A stretch of DNA of 64,000 bases, taken from NCBI RefSeq assembly GCF_937616625.2, contig NC_065570.1, positions 40,679,665 through 40,743,664 on the forward strand. Reading direction: 5' to 3'. Shown piece after piece: positions 43,246 to 53,001 of this stretch. The DNA comes from Mercurialis annua. Taxonomy: Eukaryota > Streptophyta > Magnoliopsida > Malpighiales > Euphorbiaceae. Below the pieces are notes generated by a model that ran no database searches, was not told where the DNA came from, and saw nothing but the letters and a program-made list of their open reading frames with translations. Both the position numbers and the translations under genes were made by a program. Within the stretch, counting starts at the first letter, position 1. Every line of letters starts with the position of its first letter.

Positions 43246-44239
43246 GTTTCCGTAAATAAAAAATTATCTAGTTATAAAACAAATCTAAAAAATTCTCAAT
43301 AGATAACTTTTTTGAATAAATTACCTGGAATTTTTATTATTACTTATTTACAATAAAATTTATTTTTTTATTTTTATTGGATTTAATTATGTGCGATTTA
43401 TTTTATTAATTGGTATAAATATATGAAAATAAATTTTTATATATATAGCATTTTATAATTTTTAATATTATAAATATATCCCTATTATTTTATTATTTAC
43501 ATGTTTTCCTACGTCTTGTATTTTTCATTTTAAAAATTTGCCGTTTTTCTGTCTGTTTCGTATTATTTATGTTTTCCGTTTTCGTTTCCGTGTTACGTAA
43601 TTGTCCACTAATTCTTAATTATGTGAGAATAACTATTAGAAGGGTCTTTCTACAGATACTTTATTTTTAACAAAGTATGTTTTTTGGTTTTAATATTGAC
43701 CATTGATTTCAGACATTTAATCTACACCGTTAAAATGTAAATCAACTAGTGACCTACTACCTATTAAACTTGTAATTAACACATCTCCCTAATTACAATC
43801 AGATTTCTTCAACATGTTTTATCCAATTTATGTCAGACTTTCCACAAAGCAGACTTCCAAAACTTCAATAATGCAAAATAGTTGTTTGTATTCATAGATA
43901 GATAAGAGAAAGTGAAATTTCGGTTATAAATCACTCATTCATCCTTTCTATTCCAACAATAATCCAGCATCAAATTCTTATTGCAGTGTGAAAAAATCTC
44001 CAAAATTGACAATTATACAATTTGATTCCAGGTATATTTTGTTTATTTTTGTTTGTTATTTAGTTGTTTATTAAGTCAAAACATATTGGTAGTCAATCTT
44101 AAATGTCAATTGCAATCAAATTGGGTGTTTAAACTCTTTATATTATGTTTATGCTATTTTACTCGACTTGAAATATTACTGGAATAGTTTCTACTCGAGT
44201 TAGGGTTAAATTAGTTGTTTATTAAGTCAAAACATATTT
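43246..44239. other. AT-rich flank right of the CACTA element
   Basis: About 1 kb of AT-rich sequence with no gene or element boundary that I recognise. A 28-bp direct repeat (TAGTTGTTTATTAAGTCAAA and 8 more bases) occurs at 44071-44098 and again at 44212-44239, where it abuts the truncated gag fragment. Confidence 0.5.
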
Positions 44240-44758
44240 GTGTTTCCTTTCCTGCCTGTTGTTCTGCCGACTGGTAAGCTAGTCCTGCCAAGTAATCCTG
44301 AAAATCATAACACTTTTCATTACTGCTTCATGATATAATGGTGGCAATGGTACGCCTTGCGGTACATATGGCGGGACAGTCGTAGTCGATGTCACTGTCC
44401 CTTCTGTGTCTAACGACGGGAAAGGAATTAGGTGGACTGGTCTTTGGTATCCTTGGTAATTGGGATGACTCCAAGGAGGATATCCTGGGTACCATCCTGA
44501 TTGCAGATACGTCATTGGCGCTTGATATTGGGGGGTGTAATAACCCCACGGTGACTGCGTCTGCCCCGGGATTCCCCTGCTTAGGGGCGGTGGAGTAATG
44601 TCATACGGCACTCCTGTTGTCGGTGGGACAAGGTTGATTCCTGGTGCAACTCCTCCTTCGGTGCTGGCTATGGGGGGAAGAATTGGGCCGCTGCTTATGG
44701 GCAGGGCTCCCGTCGTTACCACCACTCCTGGTGGCGGTGGTTCTTCCTCGTTATTCAT
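44240..44758 (-). pseudogene. LTR-element gag N-terminus (truncated)
   Basis: A minus-strand frame of 159 codons starts MNNEEEPPPPGVVVTTGALP. It is rich in Pro/Gly/Tyr (WGYYTPQYQAP; GWYPGYPPWSHPNYQGYQRP). A frame change near 44290 leads to YDFQDYLAGLAYQSAEQQAG and then a stop near 44240. It starts about 60 bp inside a primer site and LTR, so it is the first part of gag. The rest of the element is missing and the break coincides with a 28-bp direct repeat. The frame on its own could be mistaken for a proline-rich host protein, but the upstream LTR/primer site argues against that. Lineage is uncertain, probably Ty3/gypsy. Confidence 0.7.
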
Positions 44759-44817
44759 CCTCTCGGCAAAAAACCAAAATTAAAAAATTTTAAGTGCGTA
44801 GAAAACGAACTAATCGT

Positions 44818-44838
44818 TCCCACAGACGACGCCAAATA
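44818..44838 (-). promoter_or_regulatory. Primer-binding site of the 44-45 kb element
   Basis: On the minus strand, TTTGGCGTCGTCTGTGGGAA follows the LTR end. This TGGCGnCGTCTGTGGGAA sequence is a common post-LTR segment of plant gypsy elements. Confidence 0.75.
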
Positions 44839-44839
44839 A

Positions 44840-45254
44840 TGGTTCTTGAACTGCCGGTCTGAGTTTGATCCAACCTACAAAGGAAAATAGGTTAGAAGGA
44901 TTCGAGCCGGTGTTGGCTCGAATACCCTCCGATGCCTAAGTCATATAGATTGGAGTAGTGTTGAGAGTGAATATGAGTGAAATTAGGGTTTACCTGGCTT
45001 AGGGCTCGGTTTATATATACCATCGTCATTGTAATGTGTTAGGAGTCTTCTCCTTTATTCCGATATCATCTTCTTTTTATGATGAGATATTCTTTGTCAT
45101 TGTCCATGATCTTTAGGGAAGACTGACTTATCCGTGTTACTAGTTAGTTACTATTGGGTTCTGGGTCAGGGACCTGAGACTGGTCTTACTATTCGTGACC
45201 TGCATCTTGTTGCAGTCTTCTGGTACTGTTTCGGGTGTGATATCCATCAGTTAC
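44840..45254 (-). mobile_element. 5' LTR of the 44-45 kb element (distal end approximate)
   Basis: The inner end is set by the primer site. A minus-strand TATA box (TATATATAAACC, about 45012-45024) is followed by a CTCATATTCACTCTC start-site-like region. The outer end is placed near 45254 at a TG..CA-compatible position but is not verified, because no second copy is present. Confidence 0.6.
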
Positions 45255-45329
45255 CCAAAGTTTTAAATTTCACTACTGAATGCTTTAACTCCATTAAAAT
45301 CATTAGAAAGAGCTAATTTTGTAATATTT

Positions 45330-48300
45330 CCGCAATTTTTTACGATCGGATTGAATTATGAAAACCACATTAAGATACATTTCACGTAAATTGAGGGACA
45401 TTTCACGTAATTTGGGCATATTTCACGTAAATTTAGGCACATTTCGCGTAAATTGAGGCACATTTCGCGTAAATTTTAAGTTGTCCTAATTTTTACCCAA
45501 AATAAAAAAAATGCTTATCGATGCTAAAACTCTACCAAAAACGTTATAATAAGCTAGTTTCACAATTTTCCTTAAATTTTGGACGGACGGTTTTCAAACT
45601 ACGAAAAACGTATTAACAGTATTTTTTACAAATCAATAGGTTCCTTGTGTTTTTTGCTCAAAAATCAATTTCACGGAAATTTGGGCACATTTCACGTAAA
45701 TTGAGGCACATTTCGCATAAATTTTAAGTTGTCCTAATTTTTACCCAAAATAAAAATTTTACTTATCGATGTTAAAACTCCACCAAAACCGTTACAATAA
45801 CCTAGTTTCACAATTTTTCTTAAATTTTTGACGGATGGTTCTGACACTACGAAAAACGTATTAACGGTCTTTTTTTACAAATCATTAGGTTCCTCGTGTT
45901 TATTTGCTCAAAAATCAACTTAGCGGAAATCGGGGCACATTTCGTGTAAATTAAGGCATATTTCACGCAAATTGAGGCACATTTCGCGTAAATTTGAAAT
46001 CGTCCTAATTTTTACCCAAAATAAAAAAATGCTTATCGATGCTAAAACTCTACCAAAACCGTTATAATAAGCTAGTTTCACAATTTTTCTTAAATTTTAA
46101 ACGGACGGTATCATACTACGAAAAACATATTTATGGTATTTTTTACAAATCATTAGGTTCCTTGTATTTTTTGCTCAAAAATCAACTTCACGGAAATTGG
46201 GGCACATTTCGCGGAAATTTAGACATATTTCGCGTAAATTGAGGAACATTTCGCGTAAACTAAGAGTTGTTATAATTTTTACCCAAAATAAAAAAAAAAG
46301 GCTTAATCAACAAAAAATGCCAAACCTATACGTCTTGTGTCAATTATAGCCAAACCTTTAAAAATCACCAAATTTAGCCAAACCTTTAAAAATCACCAAG
46401 CCAAACCTTATATGTTGTGTTTCTTTTTTAGCCATTTTTGAATCGAACCGGATTTATTGCCTATGTGTCATTCATGTCACTTACAACTCATCAAAATTAA
46501 TTGACATGGCAATATTCCAAACCACTAACCCAACTAAATCAAATCAAATAGTAAACCAAACAAACTATATCAAACTAAATCAAATCAATTCAATAATTAA
46601 TTAATTTTTAAATTAAATAAAAATTAATTAATTAAAAGAATTTATTAAAATTAAAATTGTATTTAATTAAAATAAACCTTAATTCTCTCAATTTTTAATT
46701 ATTTTTAAAAGTGTATTATTTTTTTATAATTTCAAAAAAATAATGTAACTAAACCCTAACAAAACCTAATTTGTTTGATGGACATTTTTAGTAATTAACC
46801 TAATAATTAATCCCACCATCTTCTGCCATCTTACCCCATCGCCGCCGCCACACCTTGTCTTCTCCTATGAAGGAGGTCTGCTCCGGTGAAGGCCATTGAA
46901 AGCTTACAATAACAACAACATCTCTATTGATTCAATCTACCTAAAATTAATGGAGAAATGAAGACTAAATGAAAAAATGGTGGAGTATCCTTATAAAGAA
47001 TGGTCGGGTTCTTGATGTTTCTTCCTCTCATCGCCATTGAAAGATTTTTGGAGCTTCACTTCTCTCTATAACTTTGCAAATCTGTAGGAACAAGCAGCAG
47101 CAGCGATCCGTCGCGAGGAAGAGAAGAGGAACACGAACAGGCGCAAATAGAGATCCATCCTCGTTGAGCTGCTCGTCCCGTCCAGTGTGGCGGCGGCGAT
47201 GGTGGTCAGATGGCATAAGAATGAAGAAGAGGGTGGGATTAATTATTAGATTAATTACTAAAATTGTTCATCAAACAAATTAGGTTATGTTAGGGTTTAG
47301 TTACATTATTTTTTTTGAAATTATAAAAAAATAATACACTTTTACTAATAATTAAAATTTTCCGATGATTTATCTCCCGAATCTATTTCCAAATTTAATT
47401 TAAATAAATTTATTAGTCTGAGTGAATTTTAGTCCGAATAAAAAAAATTGAGAGATTCTAAAAAAATTGAGAGAATTAAGGTTTATTTTAATTAAATACA
47501 ATTTTAATTTAATTTTAATAAATTCTTTTAATTGATTAATTTTTATTTAATTTTAAAAATTAATTAATTATTGATTGATTTGATTTAGTTGATTTGATTT
47601 AGTTTGTTTGGTTTACTATTTGATTTGATTTATTTGGGTTAGTGATTTGGAATATTGTCATGTCAGTTAATTTTGATGAGTTGGAAGTGACATGCATGAC
47701 ACATAGGCAATAAATCCGGTTCGATTCAAAAATGGCTGAAAAAGAAACACAACATATAAGGTTTGGCTAAATTTGGTGATTTTTAAAGGTTTGGCTATAA
47801 TTGACACAAAACGTATAGGTTTGACATTTTTTGGTGATTAAGCCTGAAAAAAATGCTTATTGATGCTAAAACTCTACCAAAACCGTTATAATAAGCTAGT
47901 TTCACATTTTTCCTTAAATTTTGAACGGACGGTTTTCACATTACGAAAAACATATTAACGATATTTTTTACAAATCATTAGGTTCCTTGTGTTTTTTGCT
48001 CAAAAATCAACTTCGCGTAATTTTGGCCACATTTCGCGTAAATTGAGGCATATTTTGCGTAAATTGAGGCACATTTCCCATAAATTGAGGCACATTTCGC
48101 ATAAATTGAGGCACATTTCGCGTAAAAATTTAAGTTGTCCTAATTTTTACCCAAAATAAAAAAAATACTTGTCGATGCTAAAACTCTACCAAAACCGTTA
48201 TAATAAACTAGTTTCATAATTTTTCTTAAATTTTGGACGGACAGTTTCAAACTACAAAAAACGTATTAACGATATTTTTTACAAATCAATAGGTTCCTTG

Positions 48301-48665
48301 TGTTTTTTGCTCAAATATCAATTTTGCGGAAATTTGGGCACATTTCGTTCATATAAATTGAGGCACATTTCGCATAAATTTTAAACTGTCCTAATTTTTA
48401 CCTAAAATAAAAAAAATCTTAATGATGTTAAAACTCTACCAAAACCGTTACAATAACCTACTTTCACAATTTTTCTAAAAATTTCGACGGACGGTTCTCG
48501 CATTACGAAAAACGTAACGGTATTTTTTAAAAAGCATTAGGTTCATTGTGTTTTTCCGCTTAAAAATCAACTTCGCGGAAATTTGGGTATATTTCACGTA
48601 AATTGAGGCACATTTCGCGTAAATTGAACTACATTTCGCGTAAATTTTAAATTGTCCAATTCTTT
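45330..48665. repeat. Satellite-like tandem array (250-310 bp monomers)
   Basis: Monomers contain ATGCTTATCGATGCTAAAAC, then TCTACCAAAACCGTTATAA, then AGGTTCCTTGTGTTTTTTGC, and end in several copies of a 21-bp subunit GGCACATTTCGCGTAAATTGA. Monomer starts fall at about 45511, 45761, 46031, 47855, 48167 and 48418, with a partial one before 45511. Length varies with subunit number (two to five). The array is split at 46300-47844 by a transposon. No coding potential. Confidence 0.9.
46300..47844. mobile_element. Long-TIR transposon (MULE-like, non-autonomous)
   Basis: A 1,545-bp element whose arms (about 520 bp left, about 610 bp right) are inverted copies. The ends are GGCTTAATCA..CAAAAAATG and the inverse CATTTTTTGGTGATTAAGCC. 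It interrupts the satellite array at an A-run. The 9-bp flanks (AAAAAAAAA and TGAAAAAAA) are compatible with a Mutator-type 9-bp duplication but uninformative. The central 46820-47230 is more GC-rich and not repeated; it carries no transposase. The right arm has about 90 bp of extra sequence near 47350-47460. Confidence 0.85.
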
Positions 48666-48789
48666 TACCAACTTTCTATAAAAATTGAGTGACTAAAATA
48701 GATAATTATTCTATTTTAGCCTATTCTACAGGTCAACAAGTTAACTCTTTAAACAAAATAAAAAAAAAATATTACATGGCATATTTATA

Positions 48790-49135
48790 TGGCCAAACCC
48801 ATATAGAGGTCTCTGTGCTGTACACTTTTTTTTCTGTAGGTCTTTATACTTCATTTTTGTATTATCTGGTCCTTTTACTTACCTATTTTTGATTTTCAGA
48901 TCCTTTGTGAGTTTTTTCCAGTCCTTCTACTAACAATTTTTGTTTCCTCCAGTCCCTCTGCTTATAATTTTTGTTTCCTTCAGCCACACAAAAGTACCGG
49001 AAAAAATTCATAAAGAACCTGAAAATCAAAAATAGATAAATAGAAGGATCAAATAATACAAAAATGAAATATAAAGACCTACAGAAAAAAATATGTAAAG
49101 CACAGAGACCTTTTGGATTAAGCCTATTTATATTG
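48790..49135. mobile_element. Fold-back MITE-like element
   Basis: The segments 48800-48915 and 49000-49135 are inverted copies of each other (AGGTCTCTGTGCTGTACA; CTGTAGGTCTTTATACTTCA). The right end reads TTTTGGATTAAGCC, similar to the last bases of the long-TIR transposon at 47844. It has no coding capacity and no target duplication that I can define. Confidence 0.7.
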
Positions 49136-49160
49136 GTTAGAAAAATAAAGTAAGTTACTA

Positions 49161-49423
49161 CTCCCTCCGTCCCGTTTAAGAAGGGAAATATCTCAATTTT
49201 TTTTGTCCCACATAAGAAGGCCAAATCATGAATTTTGTGCCATTTTACAAAGAATTCTCTCTTATACCCCTATTTTCTCTTTCTATAATTAAAGCTAATA
49301 CTCTTGACATAAACTACAAGACAATAATTAATAGGGGTAAAATAAGAAAAACCAAGAGTAATTAATATTTTCTTAATTTATGTGTAAAAGGGGTATGTCC
49401 CTTCTTAAGTGGGACGGAGGGAG
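49161..49423. mobile_element. Stowaway-like MITE
   Basis: A 263-bp element with terminal inverted repeats CTCCCTCCGTCCC..GGGACGGAGGGAG, extended by TTTAAGAAGGG/CCCTTCTTAA, flanked by TA on both sides (49159-49160 and 49424-49425). These ends and the TA target are the hallmark of plant Stowaway elements mobilised by Tc1/mariner transposases. Confidence 0.95.
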
Positions 49424-49425
49424 TA

Positions 49426-50190
49426 TTTTATTTTAAAACAAAGTAACTGTAGCCAAACCCCTATTAGAATTATTGAGAAAGACCACAAATGTTATTGAGG
49501 AAGACCTGTCGGTTTCTGTAACCAATTAAAACTAGTTTCCTATAACTTGTACATCGGGCGAGAAAAATCAAGTGAAGTTAATTTTTCTACACGTAAACGT
49601 AACATTACAGTCTGGCTCTGGAATCCGCAGAATTTCCAATTAATGTTCATGGGTCACCTATCACTTCACTCGGTCCAATGCATAGTTATTTCGTTAACAG
49701 TATAAATGAACAGAAACTGCAAAAGTCATGCTTCAAGGTTCACCCCATCTAACAAGTTAACTTGAACTTTTATTTTTTTAGACTTAATTATTTAAAAAAC
49801 CTACACCTTTTAATATTTGCACTATTCTTCTAATACAATACTGATGCAATTATTTAAACTTTAAAAAAATTTATTTTGTTTTTTCATTATAAATTAACTA
49901 AGAGTATATTAAGTTTTTTTATTGGATAGATGAGTTAGATAATAAATTATATGACTTTATGGGCTGAATTCCTAAAAATATATATAATAATTTATGTAAA
50001 TAATTTTTATAAATTTTTTACAAGTCTATCTATTAAATTAGTAACTTTTTATATTATATGCAATATATTATTAATTAGAAAAAAGGTCCTTCCTTAAGCT
50101 ATATCTGCCATTGGTCTCAACCCCAAATGAACAGTTCCTAATAAGCCCCTGACAATTGTTTCATAATTTTATTTATTAGAACTTTTTTTT
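49426..50190. other. AT-rich intergenic sequence
   Basis: No gene, RNA or element boundary is recognised in this stretch; it is AT-rich with poly(A/T) runs. Confidence 0.6.
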
Positions 50191-50194
50191 GGTT

Positions 50195-50338
50195 AAAGAT
50201 AGCCTAACTCTAATTGTTAGCGGGGTTAGCGGAGTTAATGTTAGACATTTTTAAAATAAACACACTGTCCGTGAATATTGAGGGTCGAACCCTCAACCTC
50301 ATACACATATCAGAGTTTGGCCAACTTAGCCAAGTCTT
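50195..50338 (-). mobile_element. tRNA-derived SINE fragment (family 1)
   Basis: On the minus strand an A-box-like TTGGCTAAGTTGGCCAAACTC-type segment (about 50310-50330) precedes a B-box GAGGGTTCGACCCTC (about 50280-50294), the internal RNA polymerase III promoter of a tRNA. The sequence then continues into non-tRNA sequence and a run of A. It does not fold as a full tRNA. Ends and target duplication are unclear. Confidence 0.65.
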
Positions 50339-50856
50339 CAAGATATTATATTTAAATTTATATTAAAATAACATCATAAATTAAATTTATATTAAAATAA
50401 CATCATAAATTAAATTTTTATTTTAAAATATTATATTTAAACAAATCTAAATTGATGATATACGTCAATTGAATATTATTGTTATCTGTGAATGACATAT
50501 AAGCATAAATTTATTCAAATATAAAAATAATATCATAAAAATTCATCAATTTTACACGTTTTTTTAAAATTTAATTACTCCTTTCAAAAACGTTATATTT
50601 ATACACTAACTTTTATATTTTGTTTCCTAAATCGATATATGGAGGTCATAATTTGTAGAGATGGCACACATTCTCCCTATAATTTGCTGCGATGTAAGTC
50701 ATTTTTCAGTAGCCACCTCAGCAAATACAACGAACTATGACTCGGTATATCGATTTGAGAAAAATAAAAATAAGGGTCCAAATAAAACACTGTTTAAAAA
50801 GCATGTTTTATTGATAAAACCTGTAAATTTGGTTAACTTTAATCTGAAACATAAAT

Positions 50857-50969
50857 GAATTTTTTTTTTTGTTAATTTGGAGAGGGGGAGTTTTTGTGAG
50901 AGGAATCGAACCCACGACCTAGCAGTTTGCTGCTCAACGTTTATACCATTTGAACTATACATTATTGGT
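50857..50969 (-). mobile_element. tRNA-derived SINE (family 2)
   Basis: On the minus strand: A box TAGTTCAAATGGTATAAAC, B box GGTCGTGGGTTCGATTCCT, a short tail, then a poly(A) run. It is flanked by AACATAAAT on both sides (50848-50856 and 50970-50978). It lies about 110 bp upstream of the lipid-transfer gene's TATA box, on the opposite strand. Confidence 0.82.
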
Positions 50970-51079
50970 AACATAAATTAAATTTACGGTATCATTTTCA
51001 TACAAATTACAGTTTTGATATGAAATTGAAACTAAAGGCCAAGATAGGGTACCACATGGGACAATAATCCAAATATTTA

Positions 51080-51090
51080 TCTATAAAACC
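51080..51090 (+). promoter_or_regulatory. TATA box of the lipid-transfer gene
   Basis: TCTATAAAACC lies about 75 bp upstream of the start codon. The likely start site is near 51110, giving a short leader (AACAACCTAAATTCAGC) typical of highly expressed small plant genes. Confidence 0.7.
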
Positions 51091-51160
51091 ACCCCAACCC
51101 CATTACATATCCAACAACCTAAATTCAGCAAATAGCAACAACAAGAGTAGTTAGTTATCA

Positions 51161-51463
51161 ATGGAGAAAGTTCAAGTGTTTGGTCTGGCTATGATATTGG
51201 TTATCGCCATAGGCGTCGAGGTTAGTGATGCGCAATCGAGCATATGTAATGTGCCTATTTCTGGGCTGATGGCATGCCAGGGTGCGGTGACTCTTCCGAA
51301 CCCATCCGCGCCAACAAGGGCATGCTGCTCGGCGATCACTCGAGCTGACATTCCCTGCCTTTGCAAGTACAAGAATTCAAGCTTGCTTCCTACCTTTGGA
51401 ATTGATCCAAATCTTGCCTTGCAGCTTCCTGCCAAGTGCAACCTTCCTGCTCCCAATTGCTAG
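51161..51463 (+). CDS. DIR1-like lipid-transfer protein (LTP/nsLTP family)
   Basis: A single-exon, 100-residue secreted protein. Residues 1-24 form a signal peptide (hydrophobic LAMILVIAIGVEV, cleavage likely after SDA). The mature part has the eight-cysteine signature of plant non-specific lipid-transfer proteins, C-C-CC-CXC-C-C, at residues 29, 39, 55, 56, 66, 68, 93 and 100; the CXC holds Leu. Such proteins bind a lipid in a helical cavity closed by four disulfides and act in the apoplast. The segment CLCKYKNSSLLPTFGIDP, then PAKCNL, resembles DIR1, the lipid-transfer protein needed for systemic acquired resistance in Arabidopsis, and length (about 100) fits. The start is supported by context (ATCAATGG), a TATA box 75 bp upstream, and an AATAAA downstream. 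No lesion is seen. The family is clear; the DIR1 role is inference. Confidence 0.93.
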   Translation: MEKVQVFGLAMILVIAIGVEVSDAQSSICNVPISGLMACQGAVTLPNPSAPTRACCSAITRADIPCLCKYKNSSLLPTFGIDPNLALQLPAKCNLPAPNC

Positions 51464-51501
51464 ATCCATCGCTCATAATTACCTTTTCTAAAAGTTTGAA
51501 T

Positions 51502-51507
51502 AATAAA
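51502..51507 (+). terminator. Polyadenylation signal of the lipid-transfer gene
   Basis: AATAAA lies 39 bp after the stop codon, followed by TGTGGTATAAATATTGTTGT, a TG-rich downstream context typical of plant 3' ends. Confidence 0.7.
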
Positions 51508-51509
51508 GT

Positions 51510-52642
51510 ATGTGGTATAAATATTGTTGTTCTAATATAATCCTATCCCCACTTTGTTGTAATACTTAAGAGTAATAATACAATCTATGTTTATGTTATT
51601 GGCGAATGCTTTCCAAATAATTATTTACTTCTTTTCCATGTTTTTATTTCTTTTAAAAAACCTAGTGATGCCAAAAAGTTAGACCTTCATTTTTTATAAT
51701 TTATTCAAGTTTTCAAATATAAATTTATTCAAATTTGGTTAATTTACTGAAAATTTATATAAATTATTCTTAGAATTCTAATTGATTTAAAATTTTAATT
51801 ATATATATTTCTCCTGATATGTTTTGAATAATTAATTATGCTTATTACATTATTCTTTTGTGAAAGAATAGGAAGTATAATCATATTATTTACATCTGAG
51901 AGTTATATTGTATTTATCACCACGAATTAAGAACAACATCGCTAAAATGAAATATAAAAGAACGGCGGAGCGACGGTAAAACGATGGCGGAGCGATAAAA
52001 AAATAAGAACAAAAATGGAGAAGAAAAGAAAAAGAAAAAGAAGAAGAAAGAGAGAGAAAAAAGTGACAGTTGGTATAATGAAATATAATTAGAGTAAAAA
52101 ATATGATTAGAGTAAAATAATAATAATAAATAAATATAATTATATTATAAATATGTTTTAAAATAAAAAAAATAACTATATTAAAAAGGTCAGATATTTT
52201 CTCTATCTTACCCTTATTAAAATAAAAAATCATATAATTTAAAAAACAATTATCATAATTTTTTTTTTAAATAATGCGGTTATGATTTTGTTTATGAAAG
52301 TAAAAAGAAAAAATATTTCTCTATGTTTTTCAAATCCATTTTAATATTTGACATTTAAATAAAATGACAAAAATAGAAGAAGTTAAATATTATTTTAATT
52401 AGATTTTAAAAATCTAAATAAATTTGAATAAAATATATGAATTCAAAAAAAAAGAATTCAGATAGAAATAGCTGAAATCTGAAATAACATTTTTTTTAAA
52501 TAATACTAACAGATTGTATTTTAATAATTCAATCAGTTTTTAAAAAATAAATTCTATTATTTTTATTAATAATAGATAAAAATGTCATTAGTATATTATT
52601 TTTGTTCAGTGGAAGAATTGAATTGTGCCATTCACTTAACCT
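51510..52642. other. AT-rich intergenic sequence
   Basis: No gene is recognised. A purine-rich run (GAAGAAAAGAAAAAGAAAAA) lies near 52018-52056. The open frames on either strand are low complexity. Confidence 0.6.
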
Positions 52643-52658
52643 AGATAGAGGCGCCAAA

Positions 52659-52985
52659 AATGCCAATGACCTCTAGCTCAATTGGCTAAGAGTGAGGCAT
52701 CAAGTCCAAGGGGGCGTGGGTTCGAATCCCCTCATGGACAAAGAAGATGAAGATATTGAAGATATTTGGAGGAAGGTTCGAAGCGTCAGAAGCGTCAGAA
52801 GCAAGCGGCTGCGGCATCGTTCGCCATGTTTGGCGAGCTCGGGATAGCGATGTATTCAACGTAAACGATGTGGATGGCGTGGATGGCGTTTAAATTTGTA
52901 AATAGTAGTGTATATCTATAGTTTGTTTGTAATAGTGTAGTTCTATCTCTGTTAAAAAAAAAAAAAAAAAAAAGAAAAAAGAAAA
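52659..52985 (+). mobile_element. tRNA-derived SINE (family 3), complete
   Basis: A complete 327-bp element. A box TAGCTCAATTGGCTAAGAGTG and B box GGGTTCGAATCCCC occupy the first 80 bp. A tRNA-unrelated body follows (GAAGCGTCAGAAGCGTCAGA), ending in poly(A) at 52955-52985. It is flanked by a perfect 16-bp duplication AGATAGAGGCGCCAAA (52643-52658 and 52986-53001). The perfect duplication and long poly(A) suggest a recent insertion. Confidence 0.93.
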
Positions 52986-53001
52986 AGATAGAGGCGCCAA
53001 A

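Noticed and set aside
44279..44758. Host proline-rich protein gene
   Set aside because: A typical post-LTR primer site and a TATA-bearing LTR lie directly upstream, and the frame ends at a truncation, so a gag fragment is more likely.
50857..50969. tRNA gene
   Set aside because: Only the A and B boxes resemble a tRNA; there is no acceptor or anticodon stem pairing, and a poly(A) tail and target duplication indicate a SINE. The same applies to 50195-50338 and 52659-52985.
51886..52233. Membrane protein on the minus strand
   Set aside because: Composition-driven Phe/Ile/Tyr run in AT-rich DNA, without start context or homology-like motif. The same holds for 53031-53315, 23331-23537, 26218-26466, 59620-59892 and similar frames.
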